Source: Variovorax sp. (GTDB taxonomy: Bacteria; Pseudomonadota; Gammaproteobacteria; Burkholderiales; Burkholderiaceae_C). Taken from it: DNA of 64,000 bases. The DNA is taken from positions 1 through 64,000 of the forward strand of contig SEGS01000001.1 in assembly GCA_004210915.1 (NCBI GenBank), written 5' to 3'. The notes under the pieces were generated by a model that saw only the letters and a program-made list of their open reading frames with translations, did not search any database and was not told the origin of the DNA. The translations under genes were made by a program, and so were the position numbers. This document shows, piece after piece, positions 25,826 through 38,456 of the stretch (position 1 is the first letter of the stretch; each line of letters starts with the position of its first letter).

Positions 25826-26026
25826 TCAGCGGCTCGCGCGCACACCCTCTTCCACCGGCCGCAGCCACTCGGCCGCGGCTAGCGCGGGCGCGAGATCGCG
25901 CAAACGCGGATCGACATAAATCTCACCGGCCACCGCTTCGAGCTCGATCGGATCGACGGTGTGCCAGTGTTCCTGCAGCCGGTGCGCGCACGCTGCAATC
26001 CAGAGGGGTCGGGGCATGGAAGTCAT
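25826..26026 (-). CDS. Small conserved-looking protein, possible SOS gene
   Basis: A 66-residue soluble protein, MTSMPRPLWIAACAHRLQEH..., with an alternative ATG three codons in. It has Trp/His-rich N-terminal and acidic C-terminal parts (EEVAGE-like helix, then AAEWLRPVEEG). It has no signal peptide, membrane segment or known motif. A LexA-like box is centred about 31 bp upstream of the start, suggesting DNA-damage control. It lies just outside the right border of the island. Function unknown. Confidence 0.55.
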   Translation of the reverse strand: MTSMPRPLWIAACAHRLQEHWHTVDPIELEAVAGEIYVDPRLRDLAPALAAAEWLRPVEEGVRASR

Positions 26027-26047
26027 GGGGGGTCAGTTTAACCACCA

Positions 26048-26067
26048 TGCTGTTTTTATATCCAGTA
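26048..26067 (-). promoter_or_regulatory. LexA-box-like site
   Basis: On the minus strand the 20 bases read TACTGGATATAAAAACAGCA. This matches the CTG-N10-CAG LexA pattern and is close to known E. coli-type SOS boxes; the consensus CTGT half is CTGG here. It sits 21 bp before the start of the 66-residue gene. LexA binding is inferred from the match alone. Confidence 0.5.
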
Positions 26068-26141
26068 TTTCTCATGGGGCGCGGCAGCACGTCGGCGCCG
26101 CAAGAGACCCGTGCTGACGATTCAATCGAATGATTTGCCGA

Positions 26142-26165
26142 GCCCCACGAACGGGGCATTTTCCG
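26142..26165 (+). terminator. Possible weak terminator
   Basis: GCCCC and GGGGC flank a 6-base loop and are followed by ATTTT, upstream of glgB. The stem is short, so its role is uncertain. Confidence 0.3.
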
Positions 26166-26294
26166 ACACCGCAAGCGGACGACGCACCTTGCCCGGCGCA
26201 GGGTCTCCGGGTTGAATGAACGCAGATTCACCCGAATCGATGGCGGACCGTTTCTGGCTCTGCCGCAGATCTCGACCCAGAAGGAAATCTCGAC

Positions 26295-28184
26295 GTGAAT
26301 CACTCCATCCTCGACGCCCAGGACGCCTATCTGTTCCAGGAGGGAACGCATGCCCGGCTCTATGACAAGCTCGGCTGCCGCCTGAGGGAAGGTGGCGGTG
26401 CAGATTTCGCGGTGTGGGCGCCCAACGCGGCGTCGGTTTCGGTCATCGGCGACTGGAACTACTGGTCCGGCGATGCCGACCCGCTGACGCTGCAGCCCGA
26501 TGGCACCGGCGTGTGGCACGGCTTTGCACCCCATGCCGCCCATGGGCAGGCGTACAAGTACCGGATTCACTCGCGCCACAACGGCTACACCGTCGAGAAG
26601 GCCGATCCGTTTGCCATCTATGCGGAGCATGCGCCCGCCACGGCATCGCGCGTATGGGCACTCGACTATGCGTGGAACGACAGCGCGTGGATGGCCGAAC
26701 GCGCGAAGCGGAACGCGCTCGATGCCCCGATGTCCGTCTATGAAGTGCACCCCGGTTCCTGGCGGCGCCAGGGCGGCGAATTCCTGGGCTATCGCGAGTT
26801 GGCACACCAGCTGGCGGACTACGCCACGCAGATGGGCTTCACGCATGTGGAACTGATGCCGGTGACCGAGCATCCGTTCTATGGCTCGTGGGGCTACCAG
26901 ACCACGGGCTACTTTGCGCCGACATCGCGCTACGGCACGCCGCAGGACTTCATGTACTTCGTCGATCACATGCACCAACGCGGGATCGGCGTGCTGCTTG
27001 ACTGGGTGCCCTCCCACTTTCCGACGGACGAGCATGGCCTCAGCTACTTCGACGGCACACACCTGTTCGAGCACGCCGATCCGCGGCAGGGCTTCCACCC
27101 GGAATGGAATTCGAGCATCTTCAATTACGGGCGCAACGAGGTCCGGAGCTTCCTCGTGTCATCCGGTCTGTTCTGGCTCGACAAATACCACCTCGACGGC
27201 CTGCGCGTCGATGCCGTGGCGTCGATGCTGTACCTGGATTACGCGCGCAAGGACGGCGAGTGGATTCCCAACCGCGAAGGCGGGCGCGAGAACCTCGAAG
27301 CCATCGACTTCCTGCAGACCCTCAACCGCGCGGTGTACCGCGAGCAACCGGGCACGCTGACGATCGCCGAAGAATCCACGTCCTGGCCGCGCGTTTCGCG
27401 CCCGACCGACATGGGCGGCCTGGGCTTCGGCATGAAGTGGAACATGGGCTGGATGCACGACAGCCTGGCCTACATGAAGCAGGAGCCCGTTCATCGCAAA
27501 TACCACCACCATCAGCTGACCTTTTCGCTGGTCTATGCCTTCACCGAGAACTTCATGCTGCCGCTCTCGCACGACGAGGTGGTGCACGGCAAGGGCTCGC
27601 TGATCAACAAGATGCCCGGCGACCCGTGGCAGCAGTTCGCGAACCTGCGCGCGTTGCTGGGGCTGATGTGGACGCATCCTGGCAAGAAGCTCCTTTTCAT
27701 GGGGGGCGAGTTCGGCCAGCGACGCGAGTGGGCCCACGACGGCGAACTCGACTGGGGCGCCACCAGCGACGAAGGCCACGGCGGCCTGCAGCGCCTGGTC
27801 GCGCGGCTCAACGCCGTGTACCGCGAAACGCCGGCGCTCTACCAGCTCGATTTCTCACCCGCCGGTTTCGAATGGGTCGATGCGGACGACGCCGAACAGA
27901 GCGTGTTCGCCTTCCTGCGCAAGAGCGCCGACGGCAGCCCGCCCGTGCTGGTCGTCCTCAACATGACGCCGGTGCCGCGCTACAACCAGTTGCTTGGCGT
28001 GCCGCACGCCGGTGTCTGGCGCGAGATCGTCAACAGCGATGCCGTCGAATTCGGCGGCTCTGGCATGGGTAACCCCGACGACATCGAGGCGGCCCCCGTG
28101 CGCGCGCACGGCCGCCGGCAGACCCTCTGCCTTACCCTTCCCCCACTCTCTGTCCTCATCCTGGAACCTGCAACTCATGGCTAA
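26295..28184 (+). CDS. glgB: 1,4-alpha-glucan branching enzyme
   Basis: A 629-residue GH13 enzyme that introduces alpha-1,6 branches. It has an N-terminal CBM48 domain (FAVWAPNAASVSVIGDWN at about 37-54) and a catalytic barrel. The residues match E. coli spacing: D306 in GLRVDAVASM, E359 in IAEEST and D427 in LSHDEVVHGK. It is shorter than the 728-residue E. coli enzyme, lacking the first N-domain. The start is GTG at 26295 with AAGGA upstream. It is the first gene of the trehalose/glucan operon and overlaps glgE by 8 bases. Confidence 0.95.
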   Translation: MNHSILDAQDAYLFQEGTHARLYDKLGCRLREGGGADFAVWAPNAASVSVIGDWNYWSGDADPLTLQPDGTGVWHGFAPHAAHGQAYKYRIHSRHNGYTVEKADPFAIYAEHAPATASRVWALDYAWNDSAWMAERAKRNALDAPMSVYEVHPGSWRRQGGEFLGYRELAHQLADYATQMGFTHVELMPVTEHPFYGSWGYQTTGYFAPTSRYGTPQDFMYFVDHMHQRGIGVLLDWVPSHFPTDEHGLSYFDGTHLFEHADPRQGFHPEWNSSIFNYGRNEVRSFLVSSGLFWLDKYHLDGLRVDAVASMLYLDYARKDGEWIPNREGGRENLEAIDFLQTLNRAVYREQPGTLTIAEESTSWPRVSRPTDMGGLGFGMKWNMGWMHDSLAYMKQEPVHRKYHHHQLTFSLVYAFTENFMLPLSHDEVVHGKGSLINKMPGDPWQQFANLRALLGLMWTHPGKKLLFMGGEFGQRREWAHDGELDWGATSDEGHGGLQRLVARLNAVYRETPALYQLDFSPAGFEWVDADDAEQSVFAFLRKSADGSPPVLVVLNMTPVPRYNQLLGVPHAGVWREIVNSDAVEFGGSGMGNPDDIEAAPVRAHGRRQTLCLTLPPLSVLILEPATHG

Positions 28185-30315
28185 ACAACCCGTCACCACC
28201 GCGCCGAAGCCCAAGGCAAAGCCGCGGCGTGCCGCAGAGGTCGCCGTCGCCGCGCCGGAGAACGCACAAGAGAACACCGCGCCAGTGCCACCGTCGCCGG
28301 CAGTCGAAGGCGACGGCCGCATTCGCGCCGTGATCGATGCGGTGCTGCCTGTCGTCGACGGCGGTCGCTTCGCGGTCAAGTGCGTGGTGGGTGAACCCTT
28401 CCAGGTCACCGCGCACTGCCTGACCGACGGCCACGACGCATTGCGCGTGATGCTGTGGTGGCGGCAGGATGGCCCCGACCAGACCGCTGCAGAGCGCGAG
28501 GTGCCGATGAAGGCGCTGCCGAACGACGTGTGGACCGGCGAGTTCACGCCACCGGCCATCGGGCGCTATGTCTACGGCGTCGTAGCCTGGGTCGACCCGT
28601 TCGAATCGTGGCGCCACGAGATGGTGCGTCGTGTCGATGCCGATGACATCCGCATCGCGTCGCAGGTCGGTGCGCTCGAAATCCGCGCTGCCGCAGCGCG
28701 CGCGGGCGATGGTCCTGAGGCCCAGATGCTGACCAACTGGGCCGACGAGCTGATCGCTGCAGCGCTCGACCCGCAGGCCAACGCCGACGCCTTGAAGGCC
28801 CGCGCCCTCGACGAAGTCATGGTCGGCATCGCGCAACGCTACCCCGATCGCCGGCTGGCGATTCGCCACCCTGTCGAGTTGCCGCTGGTGGTCGACCGTG
28901 CGCGCGCGCGCTTCAGCAGCTGGTATGAGCTCTTCCCGCGCTCGGCATCGCCCGAGCCCGGGCGTCATGGCACGTTCAAGGATGTCGAAGGCCGCCTGCC
29001 TGCGATCGCGGCCATGGGGTTCGACGTGCTGTACTTCCCGCCGATTCATCCGGTGGGCCGCATCCAGCGGAAGGGCCGCAACAACCAGCTCGTGACCGAA
29101 GAAGGCGATGTGGGCAGCCCCTGGGCCATCGGCGCCGCGGAAGGCGGACACAAGTCGATCCTGCCCGCGCTCGGGACGCCGGAAGACTTCCGGCACCTGG
29201 TCGCCGAAGCGCAGGGCCATGGCATCGAGATCGCGCTCGACATTGCTTTCCAGTGCGCGCCGGATCACCCTTACGTCAAGGCGCATCCGGAGTGGTTCCG
29301 ATGGCGGCCCGACGGGACGGTCCAGTACGCGGAAAACCCCCCGAAGAAGTACCAGGACATCTATCCCTTCAATTTTGAAAGCGACGACTGGCGCGCGTTG
29401 TGGGCCGAGCTCAAGAGCGTGCTCGACCACTGGATCGGCGAAGGCGTGCGCATCTTCCGCGTGGACAACCCGCACACCAAAGCCTTCCCGTTCTGGGAAT
29501 GGGCAATCACCGAGGTCAAGCGCGCGCACCCCGATGTGATCTTCCTGGCCGAAGCCTTCACCCGTCCGAAGGTGATGCACCGGCTGGCCAAGCTGGGCTT
29601 CACGCAGTCGTACACCTACTTCACGTGGCGCAACACAAAGAGTGAGCTCACCGAGTATTTCGAGGAACTGTCCGCCGGCCCCGGCGTGGACTATTTCCGG
29701 CCGAATGCCTGGCCGAACACGCCGGACATCCTGCACGAGCAGCTGCAAACCGGCGAACCTGCCGTGTACATGGCACGGCTCGTGCTCGCTGCAACCTTGT
29801 CATCGAACTACGGCATCTACGGCCCCACGTACGAATTGCTGGACCACCTGCCCCGCGGGCCGGGCAGCGAGGAATACCTGGACTCCGAGAAGTACCAGTT
29901 GCGCCATTGGAACCACGACGACCCTGGCAGCCTCGCGCCGTTCATCGCGCGGGTGAACCGCATTCGCCAGCAGAACGCCGCGCTGCACGACAACCGCAGC
30001 CTGCGCTTCCTGCCCATCGACAACGACCAGCTGCTGGCGTATGCGAAAGCGTCGCCCGATGGAAGCAACGTGGTCGTCACCGTGGTGAACCTCGATCCGC
30101 ACCAGCCGCAGACGGGGTGGGTCGGCATCGATCCCGCGTCCATCGGTGTCGAGCCTGGCCAGCCCTACCAGATGCACGACCTGCTGACCAACCAGCGCTT
30201 CGTGTGGCAAGGTGAATACAACTACATCCGGCTCGACCCGGCGGTGGTGCCTGCGCATGTATTCGTCGTCCGGCGCCGTGCCGCCGACGAGCGCGATTTC
30301 GACAACTTCCTGTGA
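28177..30315 (+). CDS. glgE: Alpha-1,4-glucan:maltose-1-phosphate maltosyltransferase
   Basis: A 712-residue GH13_3 enzyme that extends alpha-glucan with maltosyl units from maltose-1-phosphate. After an Ala/Pro-rich N-terminal tail (1-45), beta-sandwich and helical dimerisation regions lead to the barrel. D430 in IFRVDNPHTK is the nucleophile and E459 in FLAEAFTRP the acid/base, separated by 29 residues as in characterised GlgE. The start MAKQPV overlaps the end of glgB (ATGGCTAA). GTGA overlaps the next gene's earliest start. Confidence 0.95.
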   Translation: MAKQPVTTAPKPKAKPRRAAEVAVAAPENAQENTAPVPPSPAVEGDGRIRAVIDAVLPVVDGGRFAVKCVVGEPFQVTAHCLTDGHDALRVMLWWRQDGPDQTAAEREVPMKALPNDVWTGEFTPPAIGRYVYGVVAWVDPFESWRHEMVRRVDADDIRIASQVGALEIRAAAARAGDGPEAQMLTNWADELIAAALDPQANADALKARALDEVMVGIAQRYPDRRLAIRHPVELPLVVDRARARFSSWYELFPRSASPEPGRHGTFKDVEGRLPAIAAMGFDVLYFPPIHPVGRIQRKGRNNQLVTEEGDVGSPWAIGAAEGGHKSILPALGTPEDFRHLVAEAQGHGIEIALDIAFQCAPDHPYVKAHPEWFRWRPDGTVQYAENPPKKYQDIYPFNFESDDWRALWAELKSVLDHWIGEGVRIFRVDNPHTKAFPFWEWAITEVKRAHPDVIFLAEAFTRPKVMHRLAKLGFTQSYTYFTWRNTKSELTEYFEELSAGPGVDYFRPNAWPNTPDILHEQLQTGEPAVYMARLVLAATLSSNYGIYGPTYELLDHLPRGPGSEEYLDSEKYQLRHWNHDDPGSLAPFIARVNRIRQQNAALHDNRSLRFLPIDNDQLLAYAKASPDGSNVVVTVVNLDPHQPQTGWVGIDPASIGVEPGQPYQMHDLLTNQRFVWQGEYNYIRLDPAVVPAHVFVVRRRAADERDFDNFL

Positions 30316-30326
30316 GGGCGATGCCC

Positions 30327-33300
30327 ATGAATGTGCCTGTGCCTGCCCTGACGCTCGAAAACACCGAGATCGACAGCAGCGACGATCCGCTGTGGTACCG
30401 CGATGCAGTGATCTACCAACTCAACGTCAAGGCTTTCTTCGATACCAACGACGATGGCATGGGGGACTTCAAGGGCGTGACGGCCAAGCTGGACTACGTG
30501 AAGGACCTGGGGGTCAACACCATCTGGCTGATGCCCTTCTACCCGTCGCCGCTGCGCGATGATGGCTACGACATCGCCGAGTATGAGGACGTGCACCCGC
30601 AGTACGGCACGCTGGCCGACTTCAAGGAGATGCTGGACGAGGCGCACAAGCGCGGGCTGCGTGTGATCACCGAGCTGGTGATCAACCACACCTCGAACGA
30701 CCACCCGTGGTTCCAGCGCGCACGGAACGCGCCCGCCGGCTCGCCCGAACGCGACTTCTATGTGTGGAGCGACACCGACCAGATCTACCAGGGCACGCGG
30801 ATCATCTTCACCGACACGGAGACCTCGAACTGGACGTGGGACCCGGTTGCCAAGCAGTTCTTCTGGCATCGCTTCTTCAGCCACCAGCCCGACCTCAACT
30901 TCGACAACCCGGCGGTGCTCGAAGCGGTGCTCAAGACCATGCGCTTCTGGCTCGACCTGGGCGTCGACGGCTTCCGCCTGGATGCCATTCCGTACCTCGT
31001 CGAGCGTGACGGCACGAGCAACGAGAACCTGCCCGAGACGCACGCAGTAATCAAGAAGATCCGCGCGGTGATCGATGCCGAATACAAGAACCGCTTCCTC
31101 CTGGCTGAAGCCAACATGTGGCCCGAGGACGTGCGCGAATACTTCGGCGATGGCGACGAGTGCCACATGGCGTACCACTTCCCGCTGATGCCGCGCATGT
31201 ACATGGCCATCGCACAGGAAGACCGGCATCCGATCGTCGAGATCATGCAGCAGACGCCGGAGATTCCCGATGGCTGCCAGTGGGCCATCTTCCTGCGCAA
31301 CCACGATGAGCTGACGCTCGAGATGGTGACGAGCAAGGAGCGCGACTACATGTACAACATGTACGCCGCCGACATGCGCGCGCGCATCAACCTGGGCATC
31401 CGCCGCCGCCTCGCGCCGCTGATGGAGAATGACCCGGACCGCGTCAAGCTGATGAACGGCATGCTGCTGTCGATGCCCGGCTCGCCGATCATCTATTACG
31501 GCGACGAGATCGGCATGGGCGACAACGTTTTCGTGGGCGACCGCAACGGCGTGCGCACACCCATGCAATGGAACCCGGACCGCAACGCCGGCTTTTCACG
31601 CGCCGACCCGCAGCGGCTGTACCTCCAGCCGATCATGGACGCGATGTACGGCTATGAGGCGCTCAACGTCGAGGCCCAGGCGCGCGACAGCAGCTCGCTG
31701 CTCAACTGGACCAAGCGCATGCTCGCCGTGCGCAAGACCAGCCACGCTTTCGGGCGCGGCAAGCGCACCTTCCTCAAGCCCGGCAACCGCAAGATCCTCG
31801 CGTACCTGAGCGAATACGAGGGGGACACCATCCTCACCGTGTTCAACCTCTCGCGCGCGGCGCAGCCGGTCGAACTTGACCTCTCGGCCTTCAAGGGCCG
31901 CGTGCCGGTCGAGATGCTCGGGCGCGTGTCGTTCCCGCCAGTGGGCGAACTGCCCTACCTGCTGACCATGCCTTCGTACGGCTTCTACTGGTTTCGCCTG
32001 GCGACCGACGTCGAGATCCCGAGCTGGCACCAGGAAGGCGTCGCGCTGCAGGAGCGCCCGACGCTGGTGCTGTTCGATGGCTGGACCAGCTTCTTCCGCG
32101 ACCGCGTGATGCCCTGGCGCATCGGCATGGCCGAACGCATGCGCACCCAATTCGAGACCGACACGCTGCCGCGTCACATCGAAATCCAGCGCTGGTATGC
32201 CTCCAAGGGCACGCCGGTCGACCGCGCCCGCGTGGTCGACCACGCGGTCTGGGAGTCAGGCGAATCCAGCTGGATGCTGCCCGTGCTGCAACTCGACGGC
32301 CCGGCCGAAGAATCGAACTACTTCATGCCACTGGCACTGGCATGGGAAGACCGCGACGAGGAGCGCGTGCAGCGGCTCACGCCGGCAGCGCTCGCGAAAG
32401 TGCGACAGCAAGCCAACGTGGGCGTGATGGGTGACGCGTTCTACGACGAAGCCTTCGCGCGCGAAGTCGTGCTGGCCATCGGCGCCGGGCTCGAGCTGCC
32501 GACCGCACAGGGCAAGCTGCGCTTCCAGGCCACGGGCGCCTTCGGCGACCTGGCGCAACGCGTGCCCGAACTCGAGGTCAGCCGGCCGAGTGCGGCCAGC
32601 AGCAACACGGTGGTCACGCTCGGAGAGGCGCTGTTCCTCAAGGGCTACCGGCGCGTGCGCCCGGGCCTGAACCCCGAGCTGGAAATGGGCCGCTTCCTGA
32701 CCGAGGTTGCGAAGTTCCCCAACTGCGTGCCGGTGCTGGGCGCACTCGAATACTTCGGCAAAGACGGCCGGGTGCTCACGCTGGCGCTGGTGCAGTCGTA
32801 CGTTTCGAACCAGGGCGATGGCTGGGAGTACACGCTGGGCTACGTCGAGCGTTTCCTCGAGGAATGCCGGACCACCAGCGACGCGCCGTTGCCTGCGCTG
32901 GAGGCCCACGGCGGCTTCCTGGCGCTGGCCGCCACGCTGGGCGAGCGCACCGCGCAACTGCACCAGGCGCTCGCTTTGCGCAGCGGCGACGCGGCTTTCG
33001 ATCCCGAGCCGCTGGAGGCGGCCGACGTGACCGCCTTCCGCGAGCGTGCGACCCGCGAAGCCACCAACACGATGGCCCTGCTGCGTGCCAACCTGACGCA
33101 ACTGCCCGCCGCCGTGCAGGAAGACGCCGAGCGCTTGCTGCGGCAGCAGGACGCCCTGCTCGCCCGCATCTCGACACTCGACACCGCAGCGCCGGTGGGC
33201 TTGAAGACCCGCTATCACGGCGATTACCACCTGGGCCAGGTGCTGGTCAGCGGCAATGATTTCGTCATCATCGACTTCGAGGGTGAACCTGCGCGGACCT

Positions 33301-33659
33301 TTGACGAGCGGCGGGCCAAGAGCTCGGCGCTGCGCGATGTGGCGGGCATGTTGCGCTCGTTCAACTACGCGCGCTGGTCGGGCCTGCGCCGCGTGGCGCA
33401 GAGCGCGGAAGAGGTGGAGCGGCTCGAACCCGTCGCCCGCGAGTGGGAAGCGGCGACGCGCGATGCGTTTCTTGCGGCCTACCTCGACACCATGGCCGGC
33501 GGCGCGCAGGCCACCCCGGTGGACAAGAGCCTGCTCGATCTGTTCGAACTGGAAAAGGCGCTGTACGAACTGCGTTACGAACTCAACAACCGCGTCGACT
33601 GGGCGCAGGTTCCGCTGCAGGGCGTGCTGGCCCTGATCGCATCGACACCGGGCCGCTGA
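30327..33659 (+). CDS. treS: Trehalose synthase fused to maltokinase
   Basis: A 1110-residue bifunctional protein. The N-terminal GH13 domain (about 1-560) interconverts maltose and trehalose, with D219 (DGFRLDAIP), E261 (LLAEANMWP) and D327 (LRNHDELT). The C-terminal domain (about 580-1110) is a maltokinase with aminoglycoside-kinase-like HGDYHLGQ (H964-D966) and DFEGEP (D983), making maltose-1-phosphate for GlgE. The ATG at 30327 has GAGGG 8 bases upstream. GTG at 30312, overlapping the glgE stop, and ATG at 30321 are alternatives. Confidence 0.94.
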   Translation: MNVPVPALTLENTEIDSSDDPLWYRDAVIYQLNVKAFFDTNDDGMGDFKGVTAKLDYVKDLGVNTIWLMPFYPSPLRDDGYDIAEYEDVHPQYGTLADFKEMLDEAHKRGLRVITELVINHTSNDHPWFQRARNAPAGSPERDFYVWSDTDQIYQGTRIIFTDTETSNWTWDPVAKQFFWHRFFSHQPDLNFDNPAVLEAVLKTMRFWLDLGVDGFRLDAIPYLVERDGTSNENLPETHAVIKKIRAVIDAEYKNRFLLAEANMWPEDVREYFGDGDECHMAYHFPLMPRMYMAIAQEDRHPIVEIMQQTPEIPDGCQWAIFLRNHDELTLEMVTSKERDYMYNMYAADMRARINLGIRRRLAPLMENDPDRVKLMNGMLLSMPGSPIIYYGDEIGMGDNVFVGDRNGVRTPMQWNPDRNAGFSRADPQRLYLQPIMDAMYGYEALNVEAQARDSSSLLNWTKRMLAVRKTSHAFGRGKRTFLKPGNRKILAYLSEYEGDTILTVFNLSRAAQPVELDLSAFKGRVPVEMLGRVSFPPVGELPYLLTMPSYGFYWFRLATDVEIPSWHQEGVALQERPTLVLFDGWTSFFRDRVMPWRIGMAERMRTQFETDTLPRHIEIQRWYASKGTPVDRARVVDHAVWESGESSWMLPVLQLDGPAEESNYFMPLALAWEDRDEERVQRLTPAALAKVRQQANVGVMGDAFYDEAFAREVVLAIGAGLELPTAQGKLRFQATGAFGDLAQRVPELEVSRPSAASSNTVVTLGEALFLKGYRRVRPGLNPELEMGRFLTEVAKFPNCVPVLGALEYFGKDGRVLTLALVQSYVSNQGDGWEYTLGYVERFLEECRTTSDAPLPALEAHGGFLALAATLGERTAQLHQALALRSGDAAFDPEPLEAADVTAFRERATREATNTMALLRANLTQLPAAVQEDAERLLRQQDALLARISTLDTAAPVGLKTRYHGDYHLGQVLVSGNDFVIIDFEGEPARTFDERRAKSSALRDVAGMLRSFNYARWSGLRRVAQSAEEVERLEPVAREWEAATRDAFLAAYLDTMAGGAQATPVDKSLLDLFELEKALYELRYELNNRVDWAQVPLQGVLALIASTPGR

Positions 33660-33696
33660 CACCGCGCCGCCCTGCCCACCCCTCACGGAGAACCCC

Positions 33697-34407
33697 ATGG
33701 ACACATTCGCCATTCAGCTCGAGCCCGTCAGGGCCTTCCTCTTCCAGCTCGGCGCCTTCCTGCCGCGCCTGCTGGTCGCGGCCATCGTCGTCGTTGCGGG
33801 CTGGCTGCTCGCGAAGGTCGTGCGCCTCGTTATCACCAAGGCCCTGCGCGCCATCAACTTCAACGTGCTCACCGAGCGCTCGGGTCTCGACGGTTTCCTG
33901 CGCCAGGGCGGCGTCACGGGCGACACGACCAGCATCTTCGGGGTGCTGGCCTACTGGCTGGTCATCCTCGCGGCGCTGCTCATCGCGTTCAACGGGCTGG
34001 GGCTGACCTACATCACCGACCTCCTGGGGCGTGTGGTCTGGTTCGTGCCCAACGTGTTCGTCGCTCTGCTGGTGCTGGCCTTCGGCTCGTACTTCGCGCG
34101 CTTCGTGGGCGATGCGGTGCTGACCTACTGCCGCAACGTGAAGATGCGCGACGCCGCGTTGCTGGGCAAGCTCGCCCAGTACGCGGTGCTGGTGTTCGTG
34201 ATCCTCATCGCGCTGGACCAGATCAAGGTGGGCGGAGACATCGTGCGCCAGAGCTTCCTGATCATCCTGGCCGGCGTCGTCTTTGCCCTGGCGCTCGCCT
34301 TCGGGCTCGCCGGCAAGGGCTGGGCCGCCGAGCAGATCGAACACTGGTGGCCGCGGCAGAAGAAGGATGAGACCCGCCTGCCGCCCATCGACAAGTTTCC
34401 ACGCTGA
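33697..34407 (+). CDS. Channel-like membrane protein with conserved TM-helix repeats
   Basis: A 236-residue protein with about five hydrophobic helices (roughly 15-38, 78-97, 105-130, 155-175, 188-210). It resembles the transmembrane part of MscS/CmpX-type proteins, including GFLRQGGVTGDTTSIFGVLAYW and a second, similar pattern after MRDAALLGKLAQYAV. The cytoplasmic beta domain of MscS is absent. The C-terminus is short and charged. ACGGAG precedes the ATG. It lies inside the trehalose/glucan operon between treS and glgX, which suggests a link to osmotic stress (inference). Confidence 0.8.
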   Translation: MDTFAIQLEPVRAFLFQLGAFLPRLLVAAIVVVAGWLLAKVVRLVITKALRAINFNVLTERSGLDGFLRQGGVTGDTTSIFGVLAYWLVILAALLIAFNGLGLTYITDLLGRVVWFVPNVFVALLVLAFGSYFARFVGDAVLTYCRNVKMRDAALLGKLAQYAVLVFVILIALDQIKVGGDIVRQSFLIILAGVVFALALAFGLAGKGWAAEQIEHWWPRQKKDETRLPPIDKFPR

Positions 34408-34458
34408 ACCCGGGATCGCATTGATCCCCTTCCCCTGCAGAGAGCCCTTGGGCGAGTC

Positions 34459-36617
<2,159 letters not shown>

Positions 36618-36621
<4 letters not shown>

Positions 36622-38456
36622 AGCGCGCGCACACCATGCCTTTCGGCACGCGGATGCTCGATGGCGGCGGCGTCGGCTTTCGCCTCTGGGCGCCCGGCAT
36701 CGACAAACTCACGCTCGAACTGGGCGCACCGGGCGGCGCCACGTCGCACCCCATGGTCCGCGACGCCGCCGGCTGGCACGCCGTGGACCTGCAAGCGGCG
36801 CGCGCCGGCGACGACTACCGTTTCGGCTTGCCCGATGGGCTGGCCGTGCCCGATCCGGCGTCCCGCTTCAACCCGGCCGATGTGCACGGTCCGAGCCGCG
36901 TGGTCGACCCGGACGCCTACGACTGGCAGGACGCCGGCTGGACCGGCCGACCGTGGGAAGAGGCAGTGATCTATGAACTCCACGTCGGCACGTTCACGCC
37001 CGAAGGCAGCTTTTCCGCCGCCCGGGAGCGCTTGCCTGCGCTGGCCCGCATGGGCATCACTGTCGTGGAGCTGATGCCGCTGGCCGACTTCCCCGGCGCC
37101 CGGAACTGGGGCTACGACGGCGTGCTGCAATTCGCACCCGATGCGAGCTATGGCGCACCCGACGAGCTCAAGGCGCTGGTCGATGCCGCGCACGGCTTGG
37201 GCATGATGGTGCTGCTGGATGTGGTCTACAACCACTTCGGCCCCGAAGGCAATTACCTGCACGCGTTCTGCCCCGAGTTCTTCAACCCGGCCCACCAGAC
37301 GCCCTGGGGCGCCGCCATCAACTACGACGGCGCGAACGCGCGGCCGGTGCGCGACTTCTTCGTGCACAACGCGCTCTACTGGGTCGAGGAATTCCGCTTC
37401 GACGGCCTTCGCATGGATGCCATCCATGCCATCTGCGACGAATCGCCGGTGCACATCGTGCGGGAGATCTGCAGCGCGCTGCGCGAAGGACCGGGGCGCG
37501 AACGGCACTTGCACATCGTGCTCGAGAACGAGCACAACCAGGCCTCGATGCTGGCGCGCGATGCGGCTGGCGCCCCCCGCGTCGCCACGGCGCAATGGAA
37601 CGACGACATGCACCATGCCGTGCACGTGCTGACCAGTGGCGACACCGACGGCTACTACATCGATTACGCCGAAGCGCCGGTGGCCCATTTGGGTCGGGCG
37701 CTGGCGGAAGGCTTTGCGTACCAGGGCGAGGCTTCGACCTTCAAGCATGGCGAGACGCGCGGCGAGCCCAGCGGCCACCTGCCGCTCGGCGCCTTCGTTT
37801 CCTTTCTGCAGACGCACGACCAGGTCGGCAACCGCGCGTTCGGCGAGCGGATCACGGCCCTGGGCGATCCGGTGCTGCTGCGCGCCGCTTACGCGTGCGT
37901 GCTGCTGTCGCCGCATGCGCCGATGCTGTTCATGGGCGAGGAGTACGCGGCTTCGACGCCGTTCCAGTTCTTCTGCGACTTCGGGCCGGAACTGGCAGCG
38001 GCGGTCTCCGAAGGGCGCCGGCTCGAGTTCGGCCGCTTCACTGCGTTCACCGACGAGGCAGCGCGGGCACGCATTCCCGATCCGAACGCCGAGCCGACCT
38101 TCATGGCGTCCAAGCTCGACTGGGCCGAGCGCGACGCGTCGCCGCACCGCGAGTGGCTGACGTACATCAGCGGGCTGCTCGCAGTCCGCAACGAGCGGCT
38201 CGCGCCGCACCTCGCGGGCGCGCATGGTGGCGGCCAGTTCGAATGCCTGGAGGGCCAGACCCTGCGCGTGCAGTGGCCGCTCGCCGGACACGCGCTGTAT
38301 CTGGTTGCGCACTTTGGCGACGCCATGGCCGAAAACGTGCTGGCGCTGCCCGGCGAGGTGCTTCACACCCAAGGCGTGAGCGCCGGTCCCGGGGGCACCC
38401 TTTGTCTTGAACGCGGCGCCGTGCAGGTGACGCTGGAGGAGTCCCGTCTTGGCTGA
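36618..38456 (+). CDS. treZ: Malto-oligosyltrehalose trehalohydrolase
   Basis: A 612-residue GH13_10 enzyme that cleaves trehalose from maltooligosyl trehalose. The N-terminal domain starts GFRLWAPGIDKLTLEL. D267 (GLRMDAIHAI) and E303 (IVLENEHNQ) are the catalytic pair, and FLQTHDQVGNR carries the third acid. The start is fixed by overlap with glgX. It overlaps the next gene's TTG start by 8 bases (TTGGCTGA). Confidence 0.94.
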
